From Rhodospirillales bacterium (GTDB lineage: Bacteria; Pseudomonadota; Alphaproteobacteria; Reyranellales; Reyranellaceae), in NCBI GenBank assembly GCA_009377525.1, contig WHTW01000007.1, positions 1 through 64,000 of the forward strand: 64,000 nt of DNA, written 5' to 3'. Shown piece after piece: positions 35,962-44,771 of this stretch (the stretch's first letter is position 1; every line of letters starts with the position of its first letter). The notes under the pieces were generated by a model that saw only the letters and a list, made by a program, of their open reading frames with translations, made no database searches and had not been told where the DNA came from. The position numbers and the translations under genes were made by a program.

Positions 35962-36576
35962 ATGGCGCGCGCTCTGGCGAAGAAGGCCGAAACCAGCACC
36001 TCGCTGCTCGAAGCCGCCAAGAAGGTGCTGCGCCAGAACGGCCATTCCGGCCTCTCCACGCGCGACGTGGCGGCGGCGGCCGGCGTGCCGCTGAGCCAGA
36101 TCCACTATCACTTCGGCTCCAAGCAGGGGCTGATGCTGGCGCTGTTCGACTATCTCAACGCCCAGCTGCTCGATCGCCAGAACGCCATGTTCCACGACGC
36201 GACGCTCTCGCTGTCGCAGCGCTGGGACCGCGCCTGCGACTATCTCGACGAGGACATCGCCTCGGGCTACGTGCGCGTCCTGCAGGAGCTCATCGCCGCG
36301 AGCTGGTCCGACCCCGAAGTCGCCAAGGTCGTGCGCGCGGGGCTGATGGGCTGGTTCGAGCTGATCGCCGACCTGGCCCGGCAGGCCGAGAAGGAGCTGG
36401 GTGGCCTCGGCCCGTTCTCGCCCGAGGAAGTCGCCGCCCTGGTGAGCTCGGCCTTCATCGGCGGTGAAAGCCTCTTCCTGCTGGGCGCCGAGAAGAAGGG
36501 CGCGCCGGTGCGCCAGTCGCTGCGGCGCGTCGGTGATGCCATCAGAATGGCCGAAAGCAAATCATCCAAGAGGTGA
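35962..36576 (+). CDS. TetR/AcrR family transcriptional regulator
   Basis: A 204-residue repressor. The N-terminal HTH spans about residues 12-60 (LLEAAKKVLRQNGHSGLSTRDVAAAAGVPLSQIHYHFGSKQGLM). The C-terminal ligand domain is helical and unassigned. It lies 30 nt after the methyltransferase and 3 nt before the hydrolase-glycosyltransferase fusion, all one strand, so it probably represses its own operon through the two TCGGTCGACCGA sites. Confidence 0.92.
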   Translation: MARALAKKAETSTSLLEAAKKVLRQNGHSGLSTRDVAAAAGVPLSQIHYHFGSKQGLMLALFDYLNAQLLDRQNAMFHDATLSLSQRWDRACDYLDEDIASGYVRVLQELIAASWSDPEVAKVVRAGLMGWFELIADLARQAEKELGGLGPFSPEEVAALVSSAFIGGESLFLLGAEKKGAPVRQSLRRVGDAIRMAESKSSKR

Positions 36577-36579
36577 TCC

Positions 36580-38697
36580 ATGCGCGCCAAGCTGCCGGAC
36601 AGGGAAGGCTTCGCCGAGCGCAACGGCAACCGCATCCATTACGAGGTCTACGGGCCAAGTACGCCGGGAACCCCGCAGACCATGGTGTTCCTGCCGCCCT
36701 GGAGCATCGTGCATTCGCGCATCTACAAGGCGCAGATCCCGTATTTCAGCGAACGCTTCCGCTGCATCGCCTACGACGCGCTGGGCAACGGCCGCAGCGA
36801 CCGGCCGGACGACACCGCCGCCTATTCGCTGAACAATTGCGTGGCCGATGCGCTCGCGGTCATGGATGCGACCGAGGCGGGCGAGGCCATCCTGGTCGGC
36901 CTGTCGTTCGGCGGCCTGCTCGCCTGCTGCCTCGCCGCCTATCATCCCGAGCGCGCCAAGGCCGCGGTCCTGGCCGGCGTGGCGGGGGTCGTCGGGCCGA
37001 CCCACAGCCACATGACGGCCAAGCACTTCCTGACGCCGCGCGAGACCTTCGACGGTTGGGACAAGTACAACCGCGCCTACTGGCTCGCGGACTATCCCAA
37101 CTTCGCCCGGCACTTCATCGCGAGAATCTTTCCCGAGCCGCATTCGACCAAGCAGATTGAGGACGGCATCGCCTGGGCCAACGAGACCAACGGCCCGGTG
37201 ATCGTGAAGACCGTCGAGGCGCGGGGCATCATGCCCGCCTTCGACGTCACCGAGGCGATGTACCGCCGCATCCGCTGCCCCGTCCTGGCGATCCACGGCG
37301 GCGACGACCAGATCCAGCCCCATGGCCGCGGCAAGCTCATCGCCGAGCTGACCGGCGGCGAGCTCCTGACCATCCCGGGCGCCGGTCACAATCCGCTCGG
37401 CCGCTATCCCGCCAAGTGCAATGCCGCCATCAACGACTTCCTCGATCGCCGGCTCGGCATCGCGGCGCCCAAACCGATGCCGCGCCGCGCGGGCAGGGAG
37501 AAGCGCGCGCTCTATCTCTCTTCGCCGATCGGCCTGGGTCACGGCCGCCGCGACATTGCCATTGCGCAGGAACTGCGCAGACTGCATCCCGATCTCAAGG
37601 TCGACTGGCTGGCGCAGGATCCGGTGACGCGCCTGCTGATGGCCAACGGCGAGACCATTCATCCCTTGAGCGCGCGGCTCGCCAGCGAATCGCGTCACAT
37701 CGAGGAGGAATCGGGCGAGCACGATCTCAACGCCTTCCAGGCGATCCGCCGCATGGACGAGCTTCTGATCAAGAACTTCATGACCTTCCAGGACGCCGTC
37801 GATTCGGGCGACTACGACCTGGTCATCGCCGACGAGGCCTGGGACATCGACCACTACTGGCATGAGCATCCCGAGCTCAAGAAGGCCAAGCTCGCCTGGT
37901 TCACCGACTTCGTGGGCTTCGTGCCCATGCCGTCGGGCGGCGAACACGAGGCCTTCCTGACGGCCGACTACAACGCCGAGATGATCGAGCATATCGAGCG
38001 CCATCCCGGGGTGCGCGACCGTGCGATCTTCGTCGGCCGGCCTGAGGACGTCGTGCCGCTCGGCTTCGGCAGGGACCTGCCGGAGATGCGCGACTGGATC
38101 CCGCGCCACTTCGACTTCTCAGGCTACGTGCTGGGCCGGCATCCCAACGATTTTGGGCCGCGCGAGGAATTGCGCCAGCGGCTTGGCTACACGCCTGACG
38201 AGCGCATCTGCATCGTCACGGTCGGCGGCTCGAGCGTGGGCACCCATCTCATCAGGCGCATCCTGCAGGCCTGGCCGGTGGTTCATGCCCGGATTCCGGA
38301 CTTGCGCATGGTGCTGGTCGCGGGACCGCGCATCGATCCTATGTTGCTCGGCGTGCCGGCCGGCGTGGAGGCGCACGCCTTCGTGCCCGATCTCGACCGC
38401 CATCTCGCCGCCTGCGATCTCGCCCTGGTGCAGGGTGGGCTCACGACCTGCATGGAGCTCACGGCGGCGGGCACGCGGTTCCTCTATTTCCCGCTAAAAA
38501 ATCATTTCGAGCAGAACTTCCACGTCGCCCATCGCCTGGAGCGCTACGCCGCCGGGCGGCGCATGGAGTTCGGGGCGGCAACGCCCGAGGCGATCGCCGA
38601 CGCCATGATCGCCGAGCTGGCGCGGCCCGCCGCCTTCAAGCCGGTCGAAGCCGATGGCGCCGCGCGCGCCGCGCGGATGCTGGCTGATCTGCTTTAG
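36580..38697 (+). CDS. alpha/beta hydrolase fused to a GT1/GT28-like glycosyltransferase
   Basis: A 705-residue two-domain protein. Residues 1-295 are an alpha/beta hydrolase with nucleophile Ser109 (GLSFGG), an acid at Asp242/243 (HGGDDQ) and His270 (GAGHNPLG). Residues about 308-705 form a GT-B glycosyltransferase, with a nucleotide-sugar-enzyme start SPIGLGHGRRDIAIAQEL and the acceptor-donor motif LVQGGLTTCMELTAAG. No signal peptide or membrane helix is evident. The pairing suggests that one protein hydrolyses and glycosylates (or deglycosylates) the same small molecule. It sits in the TetR-controlled operon with the MddA-like gene. A degenerate copy of its last codons lies at 39.7 kb. Confidence 0.85.
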   Translation: MRAKLPDREGFAERNGNRIHYEVYGPSTPGTPQTMVFLPPWSIVHSRIYKAQIPYFSERFRCIAYDALGNGRSDRPDDTAAYSLNNCVADALAVMDATEAGEAILVGLSFGGLLACCLAAYHPERAKAAVLAGVAGVVGPTHSHMTAKHFLTPRETFDGWDKYNRAYWLADYPNFARHFIARIFPEPHSTKQIEDGIAWANETNGPVIVKTVEARGIMPAFDVTEAMYRRIRCPVLAIHGGDDQIQPHGRGKLIAELTGGELLTIPGAGHNPLGRYPAKCNAAINDFLDRRLGIAAPKPMPRRAGREKRALYLSSPIGLGHGRRDIAIAQELRRLHPDLKVDWLAQDPVTRLLMANGETIHPLSARLASESRHIEEESGEHDLNAFQAIRRMDELLIKNFMTFQDAVDSGDYDLVIADEAWDIDHYWHEHPELKKAKLAWFTDFVGFVPMPSGGEHEAFLTADYNAEMIEHIERHPGVRDRAIFVGRPEDVVPLGFGRDLPEMRDWIPRHFDFSGYVLGRHPNDFGPREELRQRLGYTPDERICIVTVGGSSVGTHLIRRILQAWPVVHARIPDLRMVLVAGPRIDPMLLGVPAGVEAHAFVPDLDRHLAACDLALVQGGLTTCMELTAAGTRFLYFPLKNHFEQNFHVAHRLERYAAGRRMEFGAATPEAIADAMIAELARPAAFKPVEADGAARAARMLADLL

Positions 38698-38709
38698 GTC
38701 CGCTAGACG

Positions 38710-38756
38710 TTGAAAAGAGGACCGTCTGAGCCTATATTTGGTCTCACAGGAGACCA
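38710..38756 (+). promoter_or_regulatory. promoter and operator of the Xre-RES module
   Basis: TTGAAA (38710-38715) and TATATT (38733-38738) have an exact 17-nt spacer. A perfect inverted repeat TGGTCTC-ACAG-GAGACCA (38739-38756) follows at the transcription start and contains the AGGAG ribosome-binding site (38748-38752). Binding by the antitoxin would block both transcription and, in RNA form, ribosome access. Confidence 0.75.
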
Positions 38757-38760
38757 GACA

Positions 38761-39198
38761 ATGGACGCGACATTGGAAGTACGCGATATCCTTGGGCTCA
38801 AGAACATTGGGCCCAAGAGGGCATCTTCGCTCTTGCATCTCGTCGATCTCGCCGAGCGTGGCTTTCCAGTCTCGACGCTCGATCAGATCTCAAAGCGAAT
38901 CGCCCCGAGTGATGTAACATTCAAGTATAGAATAGTCCCAAAGGCCACTCTGGCGCGGGCCAAAAGCGGTTCCAGTCGCCTGAGCTCGGCTCAAAGCACT
39001 CTTATTGCCCGATTGGCCAAGATTTGGGCTCTTGCGCGAACGACCTGGGGTTCGGATGAAGCAACCAGAGATTTTCTTTTGCGTCAGCATCAACTCCTTG
39101 AGGGACGTCGCCCAATCGACGTCGCAATCGAAAACGAGCTAGGTGGCGAACTCGTCAGGGAAATTCTAGGCCGACTGCAGAATGGATCGGCAGTTTGA
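38761..39198 (+). CDS. Xre/MbcA/ParS-type antitoxin (DUF2384)
   Basis: A 145-residue antitoxin of the RES-Xre type. The C-terminal DUF2384 region is recognisable (LLRQHQLLEGRRPIDVAIENELGGELVREILGRL), and the N-terminal half serves as the DNA-binding part. The ATG at 38761 has AGGAG eight bases upstream. The toxin start overlaps its stop (39195-39198). It has lower GC and different codon use than its neighbours, as expected for a mobile toxin-antitoxin module. Confidence 0.88.
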   Translation: MDATLEVRDILGLKNIGPKRASSLLHLVDLAERGFPVSTLDQISKRIAPSDVTFKYRIVPKATLARAKSGSSRLSSAQSTLIARLAKIWALARTTWGSDEATRDFLLRQHQLLEGRRPIDVAIENELGGELVREILGRLQNGSAV

Positions 39199-39674
39199 CT
39201 GCCCAGATACTCGATCGTGTGCTGACCTGCTATCGGATCGGAGACCCGAACGGCGCTTATCCAATATTCGACGCCACCGGATCAAAGCTCAGCCCAGGGC
39301 GGTGGAACACTGCTCAGTGCCCCGTCATATATGCGAGCGAACACTACTCGACGGCGATGCTCGAGAAGCTCGTGCATGGAAGCGGAGCTGTTCCTCCAAA
39401 CCTACACTACATCGAAATCACGATACCGAATGGCGTGCCATATGAAATCCTGAACGTCGCCAATCTTCCGGACTGGGCCCACGCGACACCCACAGCAAGC
39501 AAGGCCTATGGCGACGGCTGGCAACGTACCAAGCGATCACTCCTGCTGATTGTTCCCAGCGTCGTTGCTAGAGTTGAGAGGAACTTCCTTATCAATCCTG
39601 ATCATCCTCAGTTCGGGCAATTGAGGGCTAGCATGCATCAGCCGATTTGGTGGGATGACCGGCTCTTCAGTTGA
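39195..39674 (+). CDS. RES-domain toxin (NAD+-degrading)
   Basis: A 159-residue RES-family toxin. Candidate key residues are Arg14 (CYRIGD), the conserved GRWN, Glu49/Glu57 in ASEHYSTAMLE and Ser122 (VPSVVAR). RES toxins have an ART-like fold and deplete NAD+ when freed from their Xre antitoxin. A TTG start overlaps the antitoxin TGA. The length is normal and the frame intact, so the pair looks functional. The module has low GC and sits beside a degenerate copy of the end of the preceding glycosyltransferase gene. Confidence 0.9.
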   Translation: MTAQILDRVLTCYRIGDPNGAYPIFDATGSKLSPGRWNTAQCPVIYASEHYSTAMLEKLVHGSGAVPPNLHYIEITIPNGVPYEILNVANLPDWAHATPTASKAYGDGWQRTKRSLLLIVPSVVARVERNFLINPDHPQFGQLRASMHQPIWWDDRLFS

Positions 39675-39702
39675 CGATTTGCAACGCGGGCTCGCTCCGC
39701 GA

Positions 39703-39792
39703 CGAAGGCGGCTGCCGCGGCTGGCGCAGTTCCAGGCGGTCGAAGCCAAGCGCTCGGTGTGTGCCGCGCGGATGCTGGCCGAGCTCCTTTGA
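39703..39792 (+). pseudogene. degenerate 3' end of the hydrolase-glycosyltransferase gene
   Basis: Reading to the TGA at 39790-39792 gives ...QFQAVEAKRSVCAARMLAELL, which matches the true gene end at 38697 (AFKPVEADGAARAARMLADLL). The nucleotides share CGGTCGAAGCC and GCCGCGCGGATGCTGGC. The Xre-RES module lies between the two copies. This looks like the relic of a paralogue or of a duplication made when the module arrived. It has no start and is not expected to be translated. Confidence 0.7.
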
Positions 39793-42700
39793 TTACCAGG
39801 AGATGCGCAGGCCGAGATTGAGCGTGTGGTTGCTCGATCCCGTGCTGACCTCGCCGTCGTAGCGCAGGTAGAGCTGCGTTGCCTCGGCGACGGTGGTGCC
39901 GGCGAAGAAGCCGATCACCGCGGCGTCGCGCTGCGGCGTCGCGCCATAGACGGTGAAGGCGTTGGACGGCGCTGCGGCGAAGGCCGCCGTGATCGGCCGG
40001 CCGGTGTCGGCATACTCGTGCAGCCAGCCCAGGCGAAGGTCGAGCGCGAGGGTGCGTTCGCTGCCCAGCGGGATGGCGCCGGCGAGGTCGGCGCCGAACA
40101 CCGTGCGCAGCGAATTGGTCGTCTGCTGCGCCACGTTGAGGCTCAAGGAGTTGGCGCCCCATTCCGAGAAGGCGTTCTGCGTCACCGTCGAGCCCTGCAG
40201 GCGCGCGAACGGCGTGATGCTGGCGGCGGCCGGCGCGAAGAGGCCGATGCGGTAGCCGGTCTCGATCTGCCCCAGGAACTGGTTGGCGCCGGTGCTGCCG
40301 TTGGCGGTGCGCTGCAGGCCGGGGAACTGGATCTGCCGCTGCATCTGGTTGCCCGACCAGGCGTAGCCCGCCAGCCCATCGGCATAGAAGCCGGCTTGGG
40401 TGAACGAACCGTAGCCGATGACGTTCACCGTGTCGGTCCAGCCGCGGCCCATGAAGCTGTCGACCCACTGGTTGCCCGCGGCGTAGCCCGCGCTCAGGCC
40501 GACGAGGAAGCGCGGATCGAGGCGATAGTCGATGCCGGCCGCCGCGCCGCCGAAATTGTAGGTGAGCGTGGAGCTGTTGCCGTTGCCGGCCACCGAGCCC
40601 AACCCGCCCAGCGCACTCGCCCAGACGCTCCACGGGCTCGTGCCGTCGCAGGCTTCGATCTCGCAGGCCTGCGCCAGCGCCTGGCGCTGGCCGCCGCCCG
40701 CGCCGCCGCGCGCCAACGCCATCTGCTGGCCGACGGTGTTCATGAACAGCGCCGCACTGCCCAGGTTGGTCGTGCCGAAGTCGGCATATTGCTGGCCGCT
40801 GATGGCGTCCAGCGCCGCCGGGCCCTGCTGCGTGTCGAGCACGCTGATGGTGTCGAGGACGGTGCTGAAGTCGCCGGTCGCCGTGGGGCTGGCGAGGTCG
40901 AGCGCCGTACCGACCGCATACTGGTTGGGCGTCTGCGCGCCGAACGCGAAAGCGCCCCCCGTCTGGAACAGCAGCAGATAGACGTTGTTGGCGTCGTATG
41001 ACAGCGACGGCGTCAGGAAGGCGAAGTTGCTGGTCACGCCTGTATAGGTGCCGTTCACGCCGCCGGCGGCATTGACGATCGTGTAGGTGGTGTTGCGCGC
41101 ATAGCGCCCGGACTGGGCCAGCACCTGGACCGAGGCGCCGTTCAGGGTCGCGCTGCCGGCGACGTTGATGAGATCGCTCTGGCCCGCGCCGTTGACCTCG
41201 ACCAGGTAAGTGCCGCCGTTCTGGACGAGGTTGCCGTTGATGTTCAGCGTGCCGATCGAGTTGCCGGGCGCGAGCGTGCCGCCGTTGGCGACCACGCCGC
41301 CCACCCGGCCGCTGCCGCCAAGCGTGCCGCCGCTGTTCACCGTCGCGACGCCGGCAAGGCTGCCGTTCACGGAAAGAGTGCCGCTGCTGTTCACCGTAGC
41401 ACCGCCCGATAGGCTGCCGTTCAGCGCAAGGATGCCGCCATTGACGGTGGTGGCGCCGGTATAGGTGTTGGTGCCGCCGAGGACGAGGGTGCCCGCTCCC
41501 GCCTTGGTGAGCGGGCCCGTGCCGGAAATGTCGGCGGCGAGGGTGATCGTGTCGGTGAAATTGGCGACGATCTGGCCGTCATTGACGATCGCCGGCGTCA
41601 CGATCGTGCCCCCGAAGCCGCCCAGGCCGAGATTGAGCCGATGCTGGTCGAGCCGGGCGCGTTGACCACGCCACCGTCGGCGACGGTCAGCGTTCCAACC
41701 AGGCAGTCGCAGAGGTCGCCGATCACGAGCGGTCCAGTCACGTTCACGACCGAGCCTGCACCGGTCACCAGCGCCGACGAGCTGCCGTCGATGGCATCGC
41801 CGATCGTCATCGGCCCGCTGACATTCACGGTGCCGCCGTTGGCGACGGTGAGAGCGCCGAGCCCTCCGGTGGAGCCGCCGCCGACCGCGAGGCCGAAGCC
41901 GCCGATATTCCAGGTCGAGCCGGGGCCGCTCACGGTCGCGGTCGGCGTGCCGCCGAACAGCGCGTCGATCTCCGCGCCGCTCTGGCTGGTGAGCGTGCCG
42001 CCATCGCCGATCGTGAGCGTGGCCGGCCCAAAGATGCCGACACCGGTGAAGCCGGCCACGGTGGCCGAGGAGCCGGGTCCGGAGATGACCATGGCGGTGG
42101 CCACCAGGAGATCCAGGTTGTCCTGCAGCGTGCCGCCGTTCAGCACCGAGAGCGTGCCGCCGGTGACGACGACGCCCTGAAAAATGCCGTTCACGGTCAG
42201 CGTGCCGCCGTCGATCGTGAGGCCGCCGCCGAAGCAGTTGCACAGCGTAAGATCGCCGCCGATCGTGCCGATGTTGCCGCCGTTGCTCGCGCCGGTGAGG
42301 GTGAGCGTCGCCGAGGTATCGGCGAACTCCAGCGAGCCCTCGCCCGAGAATGACCCGGAGAAGGTCGTGCTGGCGGCGGGGCTCATGGTCAGGTAGGCCG
42401 CGGGAAAGGTCGGACCGATGACGACGGTGCCGCCGCCGGCCGTCCCGTTGCTGAGCGAGCCGATCAGGACATCGGCGTTATCGCCGATGGTCAGCGTCGC
42501 ACCGGCATTGACCGCGAAATTCGGCAGGGACGGGGAGCTGTTGTTGATCGTGTTGTCGATGGCAAACGACACGCCGTTGGTGACCGTGAAGGAGTAGGCC
42601 GGCGCCGCCGCTGTGAGCTCGATCGTGTCGATCGACGTGCTGTTCGTAATCGTGACCGCCGTCGGCGCCCCGTTGTTGGTGAAGGTCGCGGTGCCGTCCG

Positions 42701-42926
42701 GCACCAGCGGCGTGGAGCTCCAGTTGCTGCCGGTCGTCCATTCGCTGCCGGCGCCGACCCAGATGCCGTCGACCGCCTGCGCGGGACCCATTCCCGACGC
42801 TACCAGCACCACACCTGCCGACCACGCCTTACACTTCAACGCCACACCGACCGGCATCGCGGACGGCCGCACCTGACTGGATTGCATAGGCTCCCAGACC
42901 CCAAGAACGCCCGCGACGCTCCCCAA
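39793..42926 (-). pseudogene. autotransporter (type V secretion) gene with a frameshift
   Basis: Two overlapping frames together encode one autotransporter. The 5' part (42926 to about 41640) has a signal-like N-terminus (WSAGVVLVASGMGPAQA) and Gly-rich beta-helix repeats such as GGTVNVSGPMTIGD. The 3' part (about 41640 to 39793) continues with LNLGLGGFGGTIVTPAI, more passenger repeats (GAGTLVLGGTNTYTGATTVNGG) and a C-terminal beta-barrel ending LRISW. The frame changes by -1 near 41630-41645, so the 5' frame stops soon after. A one-base deletion, a sequencing error or decay are possible. Without the shift it would be about a 1040-residue surface protein. Confidence 0.85.
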
Positions 42927-43009
42927 CGTCCGGACAGGCTCATCGTCCCATGGGAAAAAGTCTCAGGCAATGGCAGTAGTCTTGGGACGAGCAAGGGGGC
43001 GGGGAAGTT

Positions 43010-43828
43010 TTGTACAAATCCATTCTTGCGATTTCCGAGGGCGGTCCGGACGCCGAGATGTCGTTTCGCCTGGCCGCGCGCATCGCGGCGCTGTTCGATG
43101 GGACGGTGGACGCCGTACATTTCGCCGAGCACCAGATGCATGACGCCGACATCGCCGTCCAATCCATGCCGTACCTCAAGATCCTGTCCGACGAGCGTCT
43201 GAAGGCGCGGGCCGAGGAATCGCAACGACGCTTCCGTGAGCTGATCGCACCCCTCGCGGGCGCCACCTTCACCGGCGACGAGGCCATGACGCGCGACGAG
43301 CTCGTGCGGATGGGCCGCTTCGCTAGCCTCGTGGTGATCGGCCGGCCAGGCGCCGACGACGAGAACATCTCGCCCGAGACGGTCAAGGCGGCGATCTACG
43401 ACAGCGCCCGCCCGGTAGTGATCGCGCCGCCCGACGTGAAGCGCGGGCCGGTCACTTCGGTCGTCGTCGCCTGGAACGGCAGCGCCCAGGCCGCGCGCGC
43501 CGTCAGCGCGGCACTGCCCTTCCTCAAGCGGGCCGGCAAGGTCACCGTGATGGTGGCCGATGCGGAGCCCGAAGATGTCGCGGCCCCCTTGCTGATGCGC
43601 CGCCTCGGGCGCCACGGCATCGCCGCCACGGTAGATACCGCAAAATTCGGCGCTCTCACCGGCCGCGGCCGCGGGCGAGCCCTGCTGGCCTATGCCAAGG
43701 ACAAGAGGGCCGATCTTCTGGTAATGGGCGCCTACGGACACGGTGAGCTGTCCAACTTCCTGGGGTTGGGCGGCGCCACCGCCAAGATGATCGCCGCCTG
43801 CCCGATCCCGCTCCTGCTCGCTCACTAG
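43010..43828 (+). CDS. tandem-domain universal stress protein
   Basis: A 272-residue UspA-family protein with two domains. The first (YKSILAISEGGPDAEMSFRLAARIA) lacks a clear ATP-binding G-motif. The second starts VTSVVVAWNGSAQAARAVSAALP and ends with GAYGHGELSNFLGLGGATAKMI, close to the nucleotide-binding Gly-x2-Gly-x9-Gly-(S/T) region. A TTG start gives the usual MYKSIL N-terminus, with a G-rich site upstream. The stop codon TAG is inside the CTAGAG end of a repeat element. Nearby rhodanese, cytochrome and FNR boxes suggest a stress or low-oxygen role. Confidence 0.9.
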   Translation: MYKSILAISEGGPDAEMSFRLAARIAALFDGTVDAVHFAEHQMHDADIAVQSMPYLKILSDERLKARAEESQRRFRELIAPLAGATFTGDEAMTRDELVRMGRFASLVVIGRPGADDENISPETVKAAIYDSARPVVIAPPDVKRGPVTSVVVAWNGSAQAARAVSAALPFLKRAGKVTVMVADAEPEDVAAPLLMRRLGRHGIAATVDTAKFGALTGRGRGRALLAYAKDKRADLLVMGAYGHGELSNFLGLGGATAKMIAACPIPLLLAH

Positions 43829-43942
43829 AGTGGATTCCGATCAGATGGAACCGCGCGCGGTTCCATCTGATCGGAATCGCGCGCAAGATGGATGTTGGTT
43901 TCACAGGACACATTCCGTCCGGCCAGCCGGACGGAATGTGCT
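43826..43942. repeat. two-hairpin repeat element, family B, copy 1
   Basis: A perfect 46-nt palindrome (43833-43878, inner part TGGAACCGC-GC-GCGGTTCCA) is followed by a GCGCGC...TTGGTTTCACAGG linker and a second palindrome (43909-43940, ACATTCCGTCCGGC-CA-GCCGGACGGAATGT). The CTAGAG left end overlaps the stop codon of the stress-protein gene. This copy lacks the loop bases TGNNNNCA found in hairpin B of the others. Confidence 0.92.
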
Positions 43943-43958
43943 TTGACGGAGGATTTTC

Positions 43959-44336
43959 ATGAAGACCGTCCAATCGATGCTCGACGAGGCCAATGCCGCG
44001 GTACCGCGCATCAGCCCCGACGAGGCCAAAAAGCTGGTCGGCAACGCCGACGTCCTCTTCCTCGACGTGCGCGAGCCGCCGGAAGTGGCGACTTCGGGCA
44101 AGGTGCCGGGCGCCGTCGCCGTGCCGCGTGGCCTGGTCGAGTTCCGTGCCGATCCGGCGTCGGCCATGCACGACAAGGCGTTCGACCGCGCCAAGACGGT
44201 GGTGGCCTACTGCGCCTCGGGCGGCCGCTCGGCGCTGGTCGGCAAGACGCTGAAGGACATGGGTTATGCCAAGGTGCTGAACCTTGGCGGCTTCAAGGGC
44301 TGGGTCGACGCCGGCGGCGAGGTCGAGAAGGGCTGA
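43959..44336 (+). CDS. rhodanese-like domain protein
   Basis: A 125-residue single-domain rhodanese. The active-site cysteine is Cys85 in YCASGGRS, with DVREPPEVATSGKVPGA as the family start motif. It is likely cytoplasmic and could transfer sulfane sulfur from thiosulfate or persulfides to an acceptor. GGAGG lies upstream of the ATG. It sits between repeat copy 1 and a cytochrome c gene with an FNR-type box. Confidence 0.92.
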   Translation: MKTVQSMLDEANAAVPRISPDEAKKLVGNADVLFLDVREPPEVATSGKVPGAVAVPRGLVEFRADPASAMHDKAFDRAKTVVAYCASGGRSALVGKTLKDMGYAKVLNLGGFKGWVDAGGEVEKG

Positions 44337-44343
44337 TCCGGGG

Positions 44344-44357
44344 TTGATTCACATCAA
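44344..44357. promoter_or_regulatory. FNR/FixK-type box upstream of cytochrome c
   Basis: TTGATTCACATCAA is a perfect match to TTGAT-N4-ATCAA. If it acts at -41.5, transcription would start near 44392, and a -10-like TAAAAA falls exactly at 44380-44385. That places the start within two bases of the ATG at 44394, implying a leaderless message. Confidence 0.75.
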
Positions 44358-44393
44358 TGCCTGAGGATGGGCCGGCGCGTAAAAAGCGTTGTG

Positions 44394-44738
44394 ATGAAGC
44401 TTGTCACCTTGCTCCCGACCGTTCTGTCGACCGCGGTGGCCGCCCTGCCTTTGCATGCCGAGGAAGGCGCCACCGCCCAGCGCGGTCTTCGCCTGGCGCG
44501 ACAAGTCTGTTCGGAATGCCACGCGATCCAGGCCCAGCAGCTTCAGTCACCGAATGCGCGGGCACCCACGTTTCTGGCGCTCGCGACGACGCCTGGCATG
44601 ACGAGCACCGCGCTCACCGTGGCGCTCACCACGCCGCACGCCGGCACGCCGATGTTCAGGCTGACCATCGACCAGCGCGAAAGCATCATCGCCTACATCC
44701 TCGGCCTGAAGCAAAGCGGGTCGCCGCCGGGCAAGTGA
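44394..44738 (+). CDS. small periplasmic c-type cytochrome
   Basis: A 114-residue cytochrome with a signal peptide (MKLVTLLPTVLSTAVAALPLHA). The heme-binding motif is CSECH (Cys39, Cys42, His43), and Met87 in AGTPMF is the likely sixth ligand. The ATG at 44394 is chosen because it begins a clean signal peptide and coincides with the transcript start predicted from the FNR-type box; an in-frame ATG at 44367 is the alternative. It probably shuttles electrons in the periplasm under low oxygen. Its 3' end is 33 nt from the convergent diiron gene. Confidence 0.85.
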   Translation: MKLVTLLPTVLSTAVAALPLHAEEGATAQRGLRLARQVCSECHAIQAQQLQSPNARAPTFLALATTPGMTSTALTVALTTPHAGTPMFRLTIDQRESIIAYILGLKQSGSPPGK

Positions 44739-44771
44739 GCCAGCGCCGGGATTCGCCGATCAGGCCGACGG

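Noticed and set aside
41598..41660. Programmed -1 frameshifting in the autotransporter
   Set aside because: A G-run allows P-site re-pairing, but no proper slippery heptamer or downstream structure is evident, and the protein match switches frame slightly before the run. A plain indel is simpler.
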